Positions 50,480-61,240 of a stretch of DNA of 64,000 nt are shown piece by piece. Both the position numbers and the translations under genes were made by a program. Under the pieces are notes generated by a model. The model had not been told where the DNA came from and did no database searches. It saw only the letters and a list, made by a program, of their open reading frames with translations. This DNA comes from Lysobacter sp. FW306-1B-D06B (GTDB lineage: Bacteria > Pseudomonadota > Gammaproteobacteria > Xanthomonadales > Xanthomonadaceae). Each line of letters starts with the position of its first letter. Position 1 is the stretch's first letter. Where the stretch lies: positions 1,674,001 through 1,738,000 of the forward strand of contig NZ_CP151802.1 of the NCBI RefSeq assembly GCF_038446665.1. The letters are read 5' to 3'.

Positions 50480-51102
50480 GCGCCGGCTCCGAGCGCCGCG
50501 GGCTCAGCGAGCAAGCGCATCACCGCGAGCGCGCGCAGCGCAAGAAGGAACTCGTGGACCGTCGCATCGCCCGTGCGACCATCGACCGCGGCGTCGTGGT
50601 GGTGAACACGGGCAACGGCAAGGGCAAGAGCTCGTCCGGCTTCGGCATGCTCGCGCGCTCGCTCGGGCACGGATTTCGCTGCGGCGTGGTGCAGTTCATC
50701 AAGGGCAGCTTCTCCACGGGGGAGGAGGCCTTCTTCCGTCGTTTCGACGACGCGGTGGAGTATCACGTCATGGGCGAGGGCTACACCTGGGAAACGCAGG
50801 ACCGCGCGCGCGACATCGCCGCGGCAAGTGCGGCGTGGGACGTGGCCGCGCGCATGATGGCCGATCCTGCTTATGACTTCGTGCTCCTGGACGAGTTGAA
50901 CATCGCGCTGACGAAGGAGTACGTCGCGCTGGATGCGGTGCTCGCCGCGCTGGCCTCGCGACCGGAACGACAACACGTGGTCATCACCGGGCGCGGCGCG
51001 CCGCAGGCGCTGATCGACGCGGCCGATACGGTCACCGAGATGCGCGTGGTCAAGCATGCGTTCAAGGCCGGCATCAAGGCGCAGCACGGAATCGAGCTGT
51101 GA
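50476..51102 (+). CDS. cobO: Cob(I)yrinic acid a,c-diamide adenosyltransferase
   Basis: Attaches the 5'-deoxyadenosyl group to cobalt of corrinoids (CobO/BtuR type). The 208-residue product has the P-loop GNGKGKSS (residues 46-53), a VVQFIKG segment and the DELNIALTKEYV motif. It starts at GTG 50476, overlapping the stop of the second btuM. It begins the nine-gene overlapping run that ends with cobS. Confidence 0.94.
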   Translation: MSAGSERRGLSEQAHHRERAQRKKELVDRRIARATIDRGVVVVNTGNGKGKSSSGFGMLARSLGHGFRCGVVQFIKGSFSTGEEAFFRRFDDAVEYHVMGEGYTWETQDRARDIAAASAAWDVAARMMADPAYDFVLLDELNIALTKEYVALDAVLAALASRPERQHVVITGRGAPQALIDAADTVTEMRVVKHAFKAGIKAQHGIEL

Positions 51103-52397
51103 CCATGGACGCGCGCCGCTGCCCTGCGCTGCTGGTATCCGCGCCTGCCTCGGGGCAGGGCAAGACCAGTGTGACGGCCGCGCTCGCGCGCTGGCACGCG
51201 CGTCAAGGGCGACGCGTGCGTGTGTTCAAGACGGGGCCCGATTTCCTCGACCCGATGATCCTGGAGCGTGCAAGCGGTGCGCCGGCGTACCAGCTCGATC
51301 TGTGGATGACCGGCGAGGCGGATGTGCGCGCGCGGCTGCATGCCGCGGCCGGCGAAGCCGACTTGATCCTCGTCGAAGGCGTGATGGGTCTCTTCGATGG
51401 CGCGCCGTCGAGCGCGGACCTCGCGCAGACGTTGGGATTGCCCGTGCTCGCGGTGATCGACGGCTCGGCGATGGCGCAAACCTTCGGCGCGCTGGCCGTA
51501 GGGCTGGCACGGTATCGCGAAGGCCTGGCGATGTACGGCGTCGCAGCCAACCGCATCGGCAGCGCGCATCATGCGAAGCTGCTTCGCGAGAGCCTTTCGC
51601 CTGACCTGCAATGGCTCGGCGCGCTGCCGCGCGATGCGCAACTCGCGTTGCCCGAGCGTCACCTGGGCCTGGTATCGGCCGGCGAACTGTCCGATCTCGA
51701 TGGACGTCTGGATGCGCTGGCCGACGCATGGCATCTCCACGCGTCGACCGAACTGCCGCCCGAGGTCGCCTTCGCGCCGGCGCGCACGAATGAGGTGCAT
51801 GCGAACCTGCATGGCGTGCGCATCGCCGTGGCGCGCGACGCCGCGTTCTGTTTCCTCTATCCGGCGAACATCGACCTGCTGCGCGATGCCGGAGCAGAGC
51901 TTTCATTCTTCTCGCCACTGGCAGGCGACGCGCTGCCCGACTGCGATGCGGCATGGTTGCCCGGCGGCTACCCGGAACTGCACCTGCAAACGCTGTCGCA
52001 GCGCACCGACCTGCACGCGGCACTGCGTGCACATCGCGACGCAGGCAAGCCGCTGCTGGCCGAGTGCGGCGGCATGCTGTTCGCGCTGGATTCGCTGACC
52101 GATCGCGCTGGCGCGCAGGCACCGATGGCCGGACTCCTGCGCGGCCATGCCGTGATGCAGCCGCGCCTGGCCGCGCTGGGGCTGCAGTCGGTCGCGCTGC
52201 CGGAAGGGACGCTGCGCGGGCACACCTTCCACTATGCGAAGGCGAACATCGAATCGCCGGCGCTGGCATCGGCGATCAACCCGAACGGCGGCCCCAGCAT
52301 CGAGGCGGTCTATCGCGATGCGCGCATGACGGCCAGCTTCGTGCATTTCTACTTCCCGTCCGACCCGGTCGCGGCCACGCGGTTGTTCCTGCCATGA
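51099..52397 (+). CDS. cobB: Cobyrinate a,c-diamide synthase CobB (CbiA)
   Basis: Glutamine amidotransferase that amidates the a and c carboxylates of cobyrinate or hydrogenobyrinate. The 432-residue product has an N-terminal dethiobiotin-synthetase-like ATP domain ([12 protein letters not shown] near residue 14, KTGPDFLDP) and a C-terminal triad-type glutaminase with C323 in ECGGMLF and a C-terminal His. GTG 51099 has a GGAA site 7 bases upstream and overlaps cobO; ATG 51105 is an alternative. Confidence 0.92.
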   Translation: MTMDARRCPALLVSAPASGQGKTSVTAALARWHARQGRRVRVFKTGPDFLDPMILERASGAPAYQLDLWMTGEADVRARLHAAAGEADLILVEGVMGLFDGAPSSADLAQTLGLPVLAVIDGSAMAQTFGALAVGLARYREGLAMYGVAANRIGSAHHAKLLRESLSPDLQWLGALPRDAQLALPERHLGLVSAGELSDLDGRLDALADAWHLHASTELPPEVAFAPARTNEVHANLHGVRIAVARDAAFCFLYPANIDLLRDAGAELSFFSPLAGDALPDCDAAWLPGGYPELHLQTLSQRTDLHAALRAHRDAGKPLLAECGGMLFALDSLTDRAGAQAPMAGLLRGHAVMQPRLAALGLQSVALPEGTLRGHTFHYAKANIESPALASAINPNGGPSIEAVYRDARMTASFVHFYFPSDPVAATRLFLP

Positions 52398-53320
52398 GCA
52401 CGGCGCTGGCGATGCTGGCGGGCATGGCGCTGGACGCGCTGCTGGGCGAGCCGCGGCGCGCGCATCCGCTGGTCGCGTTCGGACGCATCGCCATGGGCAT
52501 CGAACGACGCGTCCATCGCAACCGCCGCCTGGCCGGCGTCATCGGCTGGAGCATCGCCGTGCTGCCGTTCGTGGCGATCGCCGCGCTGATCGTGCAGGCA
52601 CTGGCTGCGTGGTCGGCAACGGCGTCGTGGCTGTTCGCGGCGTGTGTACTGTACTTGGCCGTTGGACATCGCAGTCTGGGCGAGCATGCGCGCGCGGTTG
52701 AAGCCGCGTTGCGCGCGGGGGATCTGGATACCGCACGTCAAGCGGTGGGGCGGATGGTCAGCCGCGACACTGGCGCGCTCGACGCCTCGCAGGTCGCCGC
52801 CGCCGCCACCGAGTCGGTGCTGGAGAACGGCAGCGATGCGGTGTTCGGGGCGCTGTTCTGGTTCGCGCTGCTGGGCGCGCCGGGTGTCGTGCTTTACCGG
52901 CTGTCGAACACGCTGGATGCGATGTGGGGCTATCGCACGCCGCGTTTCGAACGTTATGGCTGGGCGGCTGCACGCATCGACGATGCGCTGAACTACGTGC
53001 CCGCGCGGCTGACCGCACTCACCTACGCGCTGCTCGGCCATGCCGCCGCCGCGTTGCGCTGTTGGCGCACGCAGGCGCCGCAGTGGGACAGCCCGAACGC
53101 CGGCCCGGTGATGGCCGCCGGCGCAGGCGCGCTGCGGGTGCGCCTGGGCGGACCGGCGCCGTATCACGGTGTCTGGGAATCGCGTCCCGCGCTCGGCGAA
53201 GGCGCGCTCGCGGACGCCGACGCCATCGCCGCCGCGCGACGCCTGGTTCGACGCGGCGTGGGGCTGTGGCTCGCGATGGCGACGGTGGCGGCCCTTGTTG
53301 CGGGAGACCTGCATGCTTGA
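52394..53320 (+). CDS. cbiB: Adenosylcobinamide-phosphate synthase CbiB
   Basis: Inner-membrane enzyme that attaches the aminopropanol (or its phosphate) arm to adenosylcobyrate. The 308-residue product has four or five membrane helices, the N-terminal [15 protein letters not shown] segment and the central [18 protein letters not shown] and [18 protein letters not shown] family segments. It starts at ATG 52394 with a 4-base overlap with cobB. In Pseudomonas naming this gene is cobD. Confidence 0.94.
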   Translation: MSTALAMLAGMALDALLGEPRRAHPLVAFGRIAMGIERRVHRNRRLAGVIGWSIAVLPFVAIAALIVQALAAWSATASWLFAACVLYLAVGHRSLGEHARAVEAALRAGDLDTARQAVGRMVSRDTGALDASQVAAAATESVLENGSDAVFGALFWFALLGAPGVVLYRLSNTLDAMWGYRTPRFERYGWAAARIDDALNYVPARLTALTYALLGHAAAALRCWRTQAPQWDSPNAGPVMAAGAGALRVRLGGPAPYHGVWESRPALGEGALADADAIAAARRLVRRGVGLWLAMATVAALVAGDLHA

Positions 53321-54308
53321 ACACGGTGGCCGCTTGCTGCGCGCGGCGCGAACTTACGACATCGCGCCTTCGGAATGGCTGGACCTGTCCACCGGCATCA
53401 GTCCGTTCGCCTGGCCCGTGCCCGAGGTTCCGGCATCGGCATGGCATCGGCTGCCCGAGGACGACGACGGATTGATCGAGACCGCGCGCGACTACTACGA
53501 CGCGTCGCACCTGCTGCCCGTGGCGGGATCGCAGGCGGCGATCCAGGCCTTGCCGCGAATGCGTGCGCATTCGCGCGTCGGCGTCATCGCGCCCGGCTAT
53601 GCCGAACACGCGCACGCATGGCGCGCGGCGGGGCACGGAGTGGAGACACTGGCGGCAGACGCGCTGCTGTCGGCGCACGAGCGCTTCGACGTCGTCGTGC
53701 TGATCCATCCCAACAATCCCGGTGGCGAACGCTTCGAACGCGCGACGCTGCTTGCGCTGAATTGCGCGTTGGCACCGCGCGGCGGCTGGCTGGTCGTCGA
53801 CGAAGCTTTCATCGATGCGACGCCGCACGACAGCCTGTGCGATGCGAGCGATCGCGAAGGACTGATCGTGTTGCGTTCGGTGGGCAAGTTCTTCGGCCTG
53901 GCCGGCGCGCGTGCAGGGTTCGTCTGCGCATCGCCGGAGTTGATCGGGCGACTGCGCGAAACACTGGGCCCGTGGACGCTCTCCGGGCCCACGCGCTGGG
54001 CACTGCGCCATGCGCTCGCCGATCGCCCTTGGCAGGCGACGCAGCGCGAGCGTCTTCTTGCCGCGGGCGAACGCCTGCGCCGCGTGCTGACCGACGCGGG
54101 CCTCGCGCCTACCGCCGGCTGCGCGTTCTTCCAGTGGCGGCGCGATCCGCGCGCGGCCGCATTGCACGAGGCGCTGGCACGGTGCGGCATTCTCACGCGA
54201 CTGTTCGAGCAGCCTGCAAGCCTGCGCTTCGGGTTGCCGGCGGACGAGGCCGGTTTCGAGCGGCTCGCCTCGGGACTCGCGTCTGCATTGTCGGAGGACG
54301 CGGCATGA
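53313..54308 (+). CDS. cobD: L-threonine-O-3-phosphate decarboxylase (CobD/CobC type)
   Basis: PLP-dependent fold-I enzyme that makes (R)-1-amino-2-propanol phosphate, the linker joined by CbiB. The 331-residue product has the aminotransferase-like [10 protein letters not shown] segment, the VVDEAFID strand and the PLP-lysine region [15 protein letters not shown]. The start ATG 53313 lies within the last codons of cbiB (8-base overlap). The name follows Salmonella CobD; it corresponds to cobC of Pseudomonas denitrificans. Confidence 0.88.
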   Translation: MLEHGGRLLRAARTYDIAPSEWLDLSTGISPFAWPVPEVPASAWHRLPEDDDGLIETARDYYDASHLLPVAGSQAAIQALPRMRAHSRVGVIAPGYAEHAHAWRAAGHGVETLAADALLSAHERFDVVVLIHPNNPGGERFERATLLALNCALAPRGGWLVVDEAFIDATPHDSLCDASDREGLIVLRSVGKFFGLAGARAGFVCASPELIGRLRETLGPWTLSGPTRWALRHALADRPWQATQRERLLAAGERLRRVLTDAGLAPTAGCAFFQWRRDPRAAALHEALARCGILTRLFEQPASLRFGLPADEAGFERLASGLASALSEDAA

Positions 54309-55780
54309 GCGCGCGCGTGCTGATGGTGCAGGGCTGCACGTCCGATGCGGGCAAGAGCACGCTGGTGGCCGCGCTGTGCCGATGGTTGCATCGGCAGGGC
54401 GTGCGCGTGGCGCCGTTCAAACCGCAGAACATGGCGCTCAATTCCGCCGTCACCGAGGACGGCGGCGAGATCGGCCGCGCGCAGGCCGTGCAGGCGCAGG
54501 CCTGCGGGCTGGCGCCGCATACCGATTTCAATCCGATCCTGCTCAAGCCCAACAGCGACACGGGCGCGCAGGTGATCGTGCATGGGCGCGCGGTGGCGAA
54601 CCTCGACGCGCGCGGCTACCACGACTACAAGCGCATCGCGCGCGACGCGGTGCTCGCCTCGCACGCACGCCTGTGCGCGCAGTACGAAGCAGTGGTCGTG
54701 GAAGGCGCCGGCAGCCCCGCGGAGATCAACCTGCGCGACAACGACATCGCCAACATGGGCTATGCGGAGGCGGTGGATTGCCCCGTCATCCTGGTGGCGG
54801 ACATCGACCGCGGCGGCGTCTTCGCGCACCTCGTCGGCACGCTCGCGCTGCTGAGCCCGAGCGAGCGCGCCCGCGTGCAAGGTTTCGTCATCAACCGCTT
54901 CCGCGGTGACCTGGCGCTGCTGCAGCCTGGACTGGACTGGCTGGTGCGCGAGACCGGCAAGCCCGTGTTCGGCGTGCTTCCCTATCTGCATGGGCTGCAC
55001 CTGGAGGCCGAGGATGCGCTGCCGCCGTCGCGTCAGGCGCGGCCCGGTGCGCGCCTGCGCGTCGCCGTGCCTGCATTGCCGCGAATCAGCAACCACACCG
55101 ATTTCGATGCGCTGCGCGCGCATCCACAGGTGGACGTGGTGTTTGTCGGGCCGGGTGAAGTTCCGCCACCGTGCGATCTGATCGTGCTGCCCGGCAGCAA
55201 GTCCACGCGCGCGGAGCTGGCGTGGCTGCGCGCGGGCGGATGGCAGGCCGCAATCGCGCGGCACCTGCGCTACGGCGGCAAGGTCCTCGGGATCTGCGGT
55301 GGGCTACAGATGCTCGGACACGCGGTGCACGATCCGCATGGCATCGAAGGCGAGGCGGGATCGAGCGACGGCCTGGGCTGGCTCGATCTGCGCACCACCC
55401 TTGCGCCACACAAGCAGTTGCGCAGCGTGAGCGGCCGATTGCTGATCGGCGATGCGCGCGTGCGCGGTTACGAAATCCATTGTGGTGTCAGCGAGGGATC
55501 GGGCATGGCGCTGCCGTCGAGCCGGCTGGACGATGGGCGCATGGACGGTGCGATCTCGGCCGACGGGCAGGTGATGGGGACCTACCTGCACGGCGTGTTC
55601 GATCATCCCGAGGCACTCGCGGCGCTGCTGCGATGGGCCGGACTTCACGATGCCGTGGCGATCGACGTACAGGCGCTGCGCGAGACGTCGATCGAGCGGC
55701 TCGCCGACGCAGTGGCCGCAAACCTGGATGGCGACGCACTGCGTGCGCTGCTGTGCGGAGCGACCTCATGCGCAGCCTGA
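54305..55780 (+). CDS. cobQ: Adenosylcobyric acid synthase CobQ (CbiP)
   Basis: Glutamine-dependent amidase that adds four amides to adenosylcobyrinate a,c-diamide, giving cobyric acid. The 491-residue product has the N-terminal ATP domain ([22 protein letters not shown]) and a C-terminal glutaminase with C331 in [10 protein letters not shown] and the YLHGVFDHP His motif. Its ends overlap cobD by 4 bases and cobU by 13 bases. Confidence 0.95.
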   Translation: MSARVLMVQGCTSDAGKSTLVAALCRWLHRQGVRVAPFKPQNMALNSAVTEDGGEIGRAQAVQAQACGLAPHTDFNPILLKPNSDTGAQVIVHGRAVANLDARGYHDYKRIARDAVLASHARLCAQYEAVVVEGAGSPAEINLRDNDIANMGYAEAVDCPVILVADIDRGGVFAHLVGTLALLSPSERARVQGFVINRFRGDLALLQPGLDWLVRETGKPVFGVLPYLHGLHLEAEDALPPSRQARPGARLRVAVPALPRISNHTDFDALRAHPQVDVVFVGPGEVPPPCDLIVLPGSKSTRAELAWLRAGGWQAAIARHLRYGGKVLGICGGLQMLGHAVHDPHGIEGEAGSSDGLGWLDLRTTLAPHKQLRSVSGRLLIGDARVRGYEIHCGVSEGSGMALPSSRLDDGRMDGAISADGQVMGTYLHGVFDHPEALAALLRWAGLHDAVAIDVQALRETSIERLADAVAANLDGDALRALLCGATSCAA

Positions 55781-56289
55781 TCCTCGGTGGCGCGCGTTCG
55801 GGAAAGAGCGCCTTGGCCGAACGGCTTGCGTCGCAGTCAGGCCGCGAGGTGGTGTACGTCGCCACCGCGCAGGCTCACGACGCGGAGATGGCGGAGCGCA
55901 TCGCTCATCACCGCGCGCGTCGGCCTGCGCATTGGCGCAGCGTCGAAGCGCCGCTCGCGCTCGCCGCGACGCTGCGCGAGCATGCGCATCCGCAGCGTTG
56001 CGTGCTCGTCGACTGCCTGACGTTGTGGATGAGCAACCTGCTCGGATCGGACGACGAGCAGCGTTTCGTCGCCGAGCGCGACGCGCTGCTGGAGGCGCTG
56101 CCTGCGTTGCCCGGCGAGATCGTGCTGGTGAGCAACGAGGTCGGGCTTGGCATCGTGCCGATGGGCGCGCTCACGCGGCGCTTCGTCGATGAAGCCGGAC
56201 GCCTGCACCAGGCACTGGCCGCGCGTTGCGAGCGCGTGCTGTTCGTCGCGGCAGGACTGCCGCTTGCACTCAAGGGAAACATCGAATGA
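55768..56289 (+). CDS. cobU: Adenosylcobinamide kinase / adenosylcobinamide-phosphate guanylyltransferase
   Basis: Bifunctional enzyme that phosphorylates adenosylcobinamide and activates it with GTP for nucleotide loop assembly. The 173-residue product has the P-loop GGARSGKS (7-14), the [15 protein letters not shown] segment and the [14 protein letters not shown] motif. It lies inside the final codons of cobQ and overlaps cobT by 4 bases. Confidence 0.94.
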   Translation: MRSLILGGARSGKSALAERLASQSGREVVYVATAQAHDAEMAERIAHHRARRPAHWRSVEAPLALAATLREHAHPQRCVLVDCLTLWMSNLLGSDDEQRFVAERDALLEALPALPGEIVLVSNEVGLGIVPMGALTRRFVDEAGRLHQALAARCERVLFVAAGLPLALKGNIE

Positions 56290-57332
56290 TCGACGCATGG
56301 TGGACCATGCCGTGCCCCGTTCCGGACCCGGTAGCGGCGCACGCCGCGCGTGCGCGCCAGGACATGCTGACCAAGCCGCCCGGTTCGCTCGGCGTGCTGG
56401 AAGACGTCGCCGTGTGGTGGGCGCAGCGTCAGGGGACGGACCGACCCGGGATCGAACGCGTGTGGATCAGCGTGTTCGCGGCCGATCACGGCGTCGCAGC
56501 GGAGGGCGTGTCCGCGTTCCCGCAGGCCGTGACGGGCGAGATGGTGCGCAACTTCGCCGGCGGTGGCGCGGCGATCAGCGTGCTGGCGCGCCACCTGGGC
56601 GCGACGCTGGACGTCGTGCAGCTGGGAACGGTGAACGATCCCGGCGAGATTCCCGGCGTGCATCGCGCGGTGATCGCGCCGTCCACGGCGAACTTCTGCG
56701 AAGCGCCGGCGATGACGCAGGCGCAGCTGGCCGAGGCGATGCGGATCGGCGCCGAGCGCGTGGCGCTGGCGCTGGATGCGGACGCGGACCTGTTCATCGG
56801 CGGCGAGATGGGAATCGCCAACACGACGGCCGCCACGGCGCTGGCGTGCGCGCTGCTCGGCGTAGCGCCTGAAGACATGGTCGGCGCAGGAACGGGACTG
56901 GACGCGGCCGGCATCGCGCGCAAATGCGACGTGGTGCAGCGTGCGCTGCTGTGCAACTCGCATGCGGACACGCCGCTGGAGCGGCTGCGCTGCCTGGGCG
57001 GCTTCGAGATCGCCGCGCTCGCGGGCGCCTGCATCGCGGCTGCGCAGGCGCGCATTCCGGTGCTGGTGGACGGCTTCATCGTCACCGTGGCCGCGCTGGC
57101 GGCGGTGCGTTTGAATCCGGGCGTATGCGACTGGCTGTGCTTCTCGCACAAGTCGCGCGAGCGCGGTCATGCGCGCGTGCTGGAGGCGATGCAGGCGCAG
57201 CCGCTGCTCGATGTCGGCATGCGCCTTGGCGAGGCCAGTGGCGCCGCCGTGACGGTGCCGTTGCTGCGGATGGCGTGCGCGCTGCATCGCGAGATGGCGA
57301 CGTTCGAGCAGGCTGGGGTGTCGCAGGCATGA
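56286..57332 (+). CDS. cobT: Nicotinate-nucleotide:dimethylbenzimidazole phosphoribosyltransferase
   Basis: Makes alpha-ribazole phosphate from a lower-ligand base and nicotinate mononucleotide. The 348-residue product has the [11 protein letters not shown]-terminal motif, the [17 protein letters not shown] active-site segment, and the catalytic E316 in RLGEASGA, corresponding to E317 of Salmonella CobT. No bluB (dimethylbenzimidazole synthesis) is seen in the window. It overlaps cobU and cobC by 4 bases. Confidence 0.95.
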   Translation: MIDAWWTMPCPVPDPVAAHAARARQDMLTKPPGSLGVLEDVAVWWAQRQGTDRPGIERVWISVFAADHGVAAEGVSAFPQAVTGEMVRNFAGGGAAISVLARHLGATLDVVQLGTVNDPGEIPGVHRAVIAPSTANFCEAPAMTQAQLAEAMRIGAERVALALDADADLFIGGEMGIANTTAATALACALLGVAPEDMVGAGTGLDAAGIARKCDVVQRALLCNSHADTPLERLRCLGGFEIAALAGACIAAAQARIPVLVDGFIVTVAALAAVRLNPGVCDWLCFSHKSRERGHARVLEAMQAQPLLDVGMRLGEASGAAVTVPLLRMACALHREMATFEQAGVSQA

Positions 57333-57889
57333 GCGGGCCGGCGCACATCGAACTGCTGCGCCACGGCGACACCGGGCAGCGCAGCTATCGCGGGCAGTTG
57401 GACGATCCGCTGAGCGAGCTGGGCTGGACGCAGTTGCGTGAGGCCGTGGCGGGTGGCGACTGGTCACTGATCGTGTCCTCGCCGCTGCAACGCTGTGCGG
57501 TGTTCGCGCGCGAACTGGCGCAGGCGCGCGGGATGACGATGCGCATCGATGCGCGCCTGGCCGAGTACCACTTCGGGCAGTGGCAGGGCGTGCCGATCGA
57601 AACGCTCGCGGACGAGCAGGGCGATGCGCTGGGCCGCTTCTGGGCTGATCCGGTCGCCAATCCTCCGCCCGGGGGCGAGACGTTCGCGCAGTTCCGTGAG
57701 CGCCTGTCGGGCGCGATGGACGAGATCGCACGGACATCGGCGGGACGACGCGTGCTCGTCGTCACCCACGGTGGCGCGATCCGGCTGCTGCGTTGCGTGG
57801 TCGAGCAGCGCAGCTTCGGCGACATGGCCGGCATCGACGTGCCGCATGCATCGCTGCATCCGCTGGCGTGGACGGGCGGCGAACGGTGA
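57329..57889 (+). CDS. cobC: Alpha-ribazole-phosphate phosphatase CobC
   Basis: Histidine phosphatase that removes the phosphate from alpha-ribazole phosphate or from adenosylcobalamin 5'-phosphate. The 186-residue product has the RHG triplet (R11-H12-G13) of the phosphoglycerate-mutase-like superfamily, the SSPLQRC segment and the second histidine in VVTHGGAIR. The superfamily is broad, but its place between cobT and cobS decides the function. Confidence 0.88.
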   Translation: MSGPAHIELLRHGDTGQRSYRGQLDDPLSELGWTQLREAVAGGDWSLIVSSPLQRCAVFARELAQARGMTMRIDARLAEYHFGQWQGVPIETLADEQGDALGRFWADPVANPPPGGETFAQFRERLSGAMDEIARTSAGRRVLVVTHGGAIRLLRCVVEQRSFGDMAGIDVPHASLHPLAWTGGER

Positions 57890-58632
57890 ACGGACTGCTG
57901 GTCGCGCTGGGGTTCCTGACGCGCATCCCGGTGCCGATCAAGGTGTTCGACGATGCGCAGGCACGAGTGCGATCGCTGGCCTGGTATCCGCTGGTCGGAG
58001 CGCTTATCGGCGCAGTTCTGTGCGCGCTCGCTTGGGCCTTGCCTGCGGATAAGCCGTTGCTGTGCGCGGCACTGCTGCTGGTCGCATGGGTCGCGCTGAC
58101 GGGCGCATTGCATCTGGATGGACTGGCCGACAGCGCGGACGCGTGGATCGGCGGCATGGCAGGCACGTGGGACGAACGCCGTGCGCGCACGCTCGAGATC
58201 ATGAAGGACCCCCGCAGCGGGCCGGCCGGCGTCACCGCGCTCGTGCTGCTGTTGCTGTTGAAGTTCGCTGCGCTGGCAAGCATCGCGCCGAGCGCATGGG
58301 CATCGTTGTGGATCGCGCCCCTGCTCGCGCGCATGGCGGTGACGGCAGCATTCATCGGTACGCCCTATGTGCGCAGCGGCGGCTTGGGCACGGGGCTGGC
58401 GGAGGCGCCGCGCGTCGCGTGCGCACTGGCATTGCTGCTGGGTGCGACGGCGTGCGCGCTGGCAGGATGGCGCGGCGCGATCGCGCTGGCGTGCGCCGTA
58501 GTGGTGTTCGTGATGTGGCGGCGCGCGTGCATGCGCCGGCTGGGCGGCATCACCGGTGATACCGCAGGCGCGCTGGTGGAACTGGTCGAAGCGTCGGTGC
58601 TGGTCAGCTTGGCGCTGTATTCCGGCACGTGA
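57886..58632 (+). CDS. cobS: Adenosylcobinamide-GDP ribazoletransferase CobS
   Basis: Integral membrane enzyme that joins adenosylcobinamide-GDP and alpha-ribazole to give adenosylcobalamin (or its phosphate). The 248-residue product has about six helices, the N-terminal LGFLTRIPVP motif and the HLDGLADSADAW metal-binding motif. It starts at GTG 57886, overlapping the cobC stop, and ends the operon. Confidence 0.95.
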   Translation: MNGLLVALGFLTRIPVPIKVFDDAQARVRSLAWYPLVGALIGAVLCALAWALPADKPLLCAALLLVAWVALTGALHLDGLADSADAWIGGMAGTWDERRARTLEIMKDPRSGPAGVTALVLLLLLKFAALASIAPSAWASLWIAPLLARMAVTAAFIGTPYVRSGGLGTGLAEAPRVACALALLLGATACALAGWRGAIALACAVVVFVMWRRACMRRLGGITGDTAGALVELVEASVLVSLALYSGT

Positions 58633-58670
58633 GGGCCGCGGAAGGAGTGCCCATGCGCTGAGGCCCTGGG

Positions 58671-58688
58671 TCCCGGCCTTCGCCGGGA
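58671..58688. repeat. Small hairpin repeat between cobS and yceH
   Basis: TCCCGGC (58671-58677) pairs with GCCGGGA (58682-58688) and is followed by TGACG. The same GGGATGACG ending follows a related hairpin at 63218-63231, so it looks like a dispersed repeat. It lies between the convergent cobS and yceH genes and may end both messages. Confidence 0.5.
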
Positions 58689-58704
58689 TGACGACGGCTC
58701 CGGA

Positions 58705-59337
58705 TCAGCCGGAATCGCGCTCGCCGCCCATCGCGTCCAAGCGCGCTTCCAGTTCGGCCACGCGTTGCTCCAGTTGGGCAATGCGGTCGTCGGTCGACGT
58801 CCTGCGTTCGCTCGATGGCGCGGATTCGACGATGTCCGGCTCGCCGCTGAGCAGGTGCGCGAAACGCTCGCCGCGCTGTCCCGGTTGGCGGGGCAGGGCG
58901 ACGACCAGCGCAGTCGCACGTTGCGCGAGGCGTTCCAGCGCGTATTGCACGTCCTCGGCGTTCTCGAACTTCGCCAGCCGCTCGCTGCGTGCGAGCAGTT
59001 CGTGTGCCGTCTGCGCGCCCCGCAGCATCAGCAGTGTCAGAAGTGCGGTCTGCGGCCGGGTCAGGCCCAGCACCGCTTCGAGGCGGTGCGAATAGCGTTC
59101 GGCGCGTGCGGTGTGCTGCGACTTGACCCAGCCGCGCGTTTCAAGCCGCCGCAGGGCATTGCCGACTTCGCCGGGTTCCAGTTCCATCGTCGGCTCGCGC
59201 GCGGTCTTCTGGTTGCAAGCCAACACGATCGCGTTGAGCGTGAGCGGGTAAGTGTCCGGCGTCGTCGCTTCCTTCTCGAACAGACAGGCGACGATGCGTG
59301 CTTCCACCGGGGTGAGTTGTGCAGTGGTTTCGTTCAT
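58705..59337 (-). CDS. yceH: YceH family protein (DUF480)
   Basis: The 210-residue product matches the DUF480/YceH family: an N-terminal EARIVACLFEKEATTPDTYPLTLNAI segment, two winged-helix repeats and a C-terminal Glu-rich coiled coil. Biochemical role unknown. ATG 59337 lies 10 bases downstream of the ybaL stop, so the two genes are probably cotranscribed. Confidence 0.9.
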   Translation of the reverse strand: MNETTAQLTPVEARIVACLFEKEATTPDTYPLTLNAIVLACNQKTAREPTMELEPGEVGNALRRLETRGWVKSQHTARAERYSHRLEAVLGLTRPQTALLTLLMLRGAQTAHELLARSERLAKFENAEDVQYALERLAQRATALVVALPRQPGQRGERFAHLLSGEPDIVESAPSSERRTSTDDRIAQLEQRVAELEARLDAMGGERDSG

Positions 59338-59347
59338 GGCGATTTAC

Positions 59348-61033
59348 TCACGCCGTGGCCGGCGGCAGGTGCTTTGATCCGCGATAGACCGGCGTAGCCA
59401 TCACCATTTCGGCGAGGCTGTGGGCGAGTTCGCGTTCGGCCATCACTGCGCCATCGGCGCCGTGCTGGAGCAGGTGTTTCACTTCCGCATCGCTGTGCGC
59501 GCGCGCGACGATCGTGAGCGCCGGGTTGATCTCGCGCAGCTTGGCGATGATCTCGCCCGCCTCCAGCGCATTGGGAATCGCGACCATCACCGTGTGCGCG
59601 CGTTCCGGCGCGGCCTCGCGCAGCACGCGCTCGTTGGCGGCGTTGCCGCGGATCGCGGGAATGCCGGCGGCGCGCGCGCGATTGACCAGGTCTTCCTCGC
59701 CGTCGATCACCACCAGGCCCACGCCGCGATCGGTGAGCAGCCGGCCCAGCTCGCTGCCGACGCGGCCGTAGCCGATCTGGATGACGTGGTTGTGCAGGTC
59801 CGGCGGGATCGGCGGATACATGTGTTCGTCCGGTGCGGGCGTGCGCGCCGTCTCGTCGCGTGCTTCGCGCCGGTCGAGCCAGGCGAACAGCAGCGGATTG
59901 ACGATGATCGACAGCAGCGCGCCGGCGAGGATCAGGTCCTGGCCTTCCTTCGGCAGGATTTCCAGCTGCAGTCCCAGGCCCGCGAGGATGAAGGAGAACT
60001 CGCCGATCTGCGCCAGGCTGGTGGAAATCAGCAGCGCGGTGTTGTTGGGCTTGCCGAACATGCGCACGATCGCGTACGCGGCGACCGACTTGCCGAAGAC
60101 GATGATGAAGAACGTCGCCAGCACCTGCAGCGGGCGCTCGACCAGGATCATCGGGTCGAACAGCATGCCCACCGAGACGAAGAACAGCACCGCGAAGGCA
60201 TCGCGCAGCGGCAGCGTTTCGGCCGCGGCCTGGTGGCTGAACTCGGACTCGTTGAGCAGCATGCCGGCGAAGAACGCGCCCAGTGCGAAGGACACGCCGA
60301 ACATCGCCGCCGAACCGAACGCCACGCCCAGCGCGATGGCGAGCACGCACAGCGTGAACAGTTCGCGCGAACCGGTGCCGGCCACGCGTTCCAGGATCCA
60401 GGGGATGACGCGGCGGCCGACGATCAGCATCACCGCGATGAAGCCGCCCACCTTGGCGAGCGTCTTGAACAAGGCTTCCCACACTTCCACCGCGTCGGTC
60501 TCGCCACCGCGGAGCAAGCCCGCCAGCGCCGGCAGCAGCACCAGCGCCAGCACCATCGCCAGATCCTCGACGATCAGCCAGCCCACCGCGATGCGGCCGC
60601 GGGCGGTCTCGACCAGTCGACGTTCTTCCAGCGCACGCAGCAGCACCACGGTGCTCGCCACCGACAGCGACAAGCCGAACACCAGTCCCGCGCCATGCGA
60701 CCAGCCCAACAGCAGCGCCATGCCCCAGCCCAGGGCCGTCGCCAATGCGATCTGCGCGATGGCGCCGGGCAGGGCGATCGCTTTCACGTCGAGCAGGTCG
60801 CGCAGGGAGAAGTGCAGGCCCACGCCGAACATCAGCAGGATCACGCCGATTTCGGCGAGCTGGGGTGCGAGTGTCTGGTCGCCGACGAAGCCGGGAGTGA
60901 ACGGTCCGGCGATGACGCCGGCCAGCAGATAGCCCACCAGGGGCGACAGGCGCAGCTTCTGCGCCAATGCGCCGAAGATGAAGGCCAGGACGAATCCGGC
61001 CACGAGGATCGCGATCAGGGACGTGTGATGCAT
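59348..61033 (-). CDS. ybaL: YbaL-type CPA2 cation:proton antiporter with TrkA-N domain
   Basis: The 561-residue product has about 12 membrane helices with the family motifs GYLLAGVIAGPFTPGFV and LSVASTVVLLRALEE, then a cytoplasmic TrkA-N Rossmann domain (QIGYGRVGSELGRLL) that binds nucleotide. It is close to E. coli YbaL in sequence and layout, which is related to KefB and KefC but has no established substrate. Potassium or proton exchange is inferred from the family. Confidence 0.9.
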   Translation of the reverse strand: MHHTSLIAILVAGFVLAFIFGALAQKLRLSPLVGYLLAGVIAGPFTPGFVGDQTLAPQLAEIGVILLMFGVGLHFSLRDLLDVKAIALPGAIAQIALATALGWGMALLLGWSHGAGLVFGLSLSVASTVVLLRALEERRLVETARGRIAVGWLIVEDLAMVLALVLLPALAGLLRGGETDAVEVWEALFKTLAKVGGFIAVMLIVGRRVIPWILERVAGTGSRELFTLCVLAIALGVAFGSAAMFGVSFALGAFFAGMLLNESEFSHQAAAETLPLRDAFAVLFFVSVGMLFDPMILVERPLQVLATFFIIVFGKSVAAYAIVRMFGKPNNTALLISTSLAQIGEFSFILAGLGLQLEILPKEGQDLILAGALLSIIVNPLLFAWLDRREARDETARTPAPDEHMYPPIPPDLHNHVIQIGYGRVGSELGRLLTDRGVGLVVIDGEEDLVNRARAAGIPAIRGNAANERVLREAAPERAHTVMVAIPNALEAGEIIAKLREINPALTIVARAHSDAEVKHLLQHGADGAVMAERELAHSLAEMVMATPVYRGSKHLPPATA

Positions 61034-61240
61034 CGGCTCTCCAGAGGGTGATCCTGTTCAGGATGTGGGCGGGGGGGCGTCGATGCAACCCGGGATTGAG
61101 CGCGCGGTTGCGAGCGCCAGATTGCGTCAAACCACGTAAACCGGCGGTCAGCAGCCGCGCGGCGGCCCGGTTCGAGCGGGCCAACGGCTAGACTACGCGA
61201 CCCGGATCCAGCCCGGATCCGCCGTTTCCATGGTTTCACC

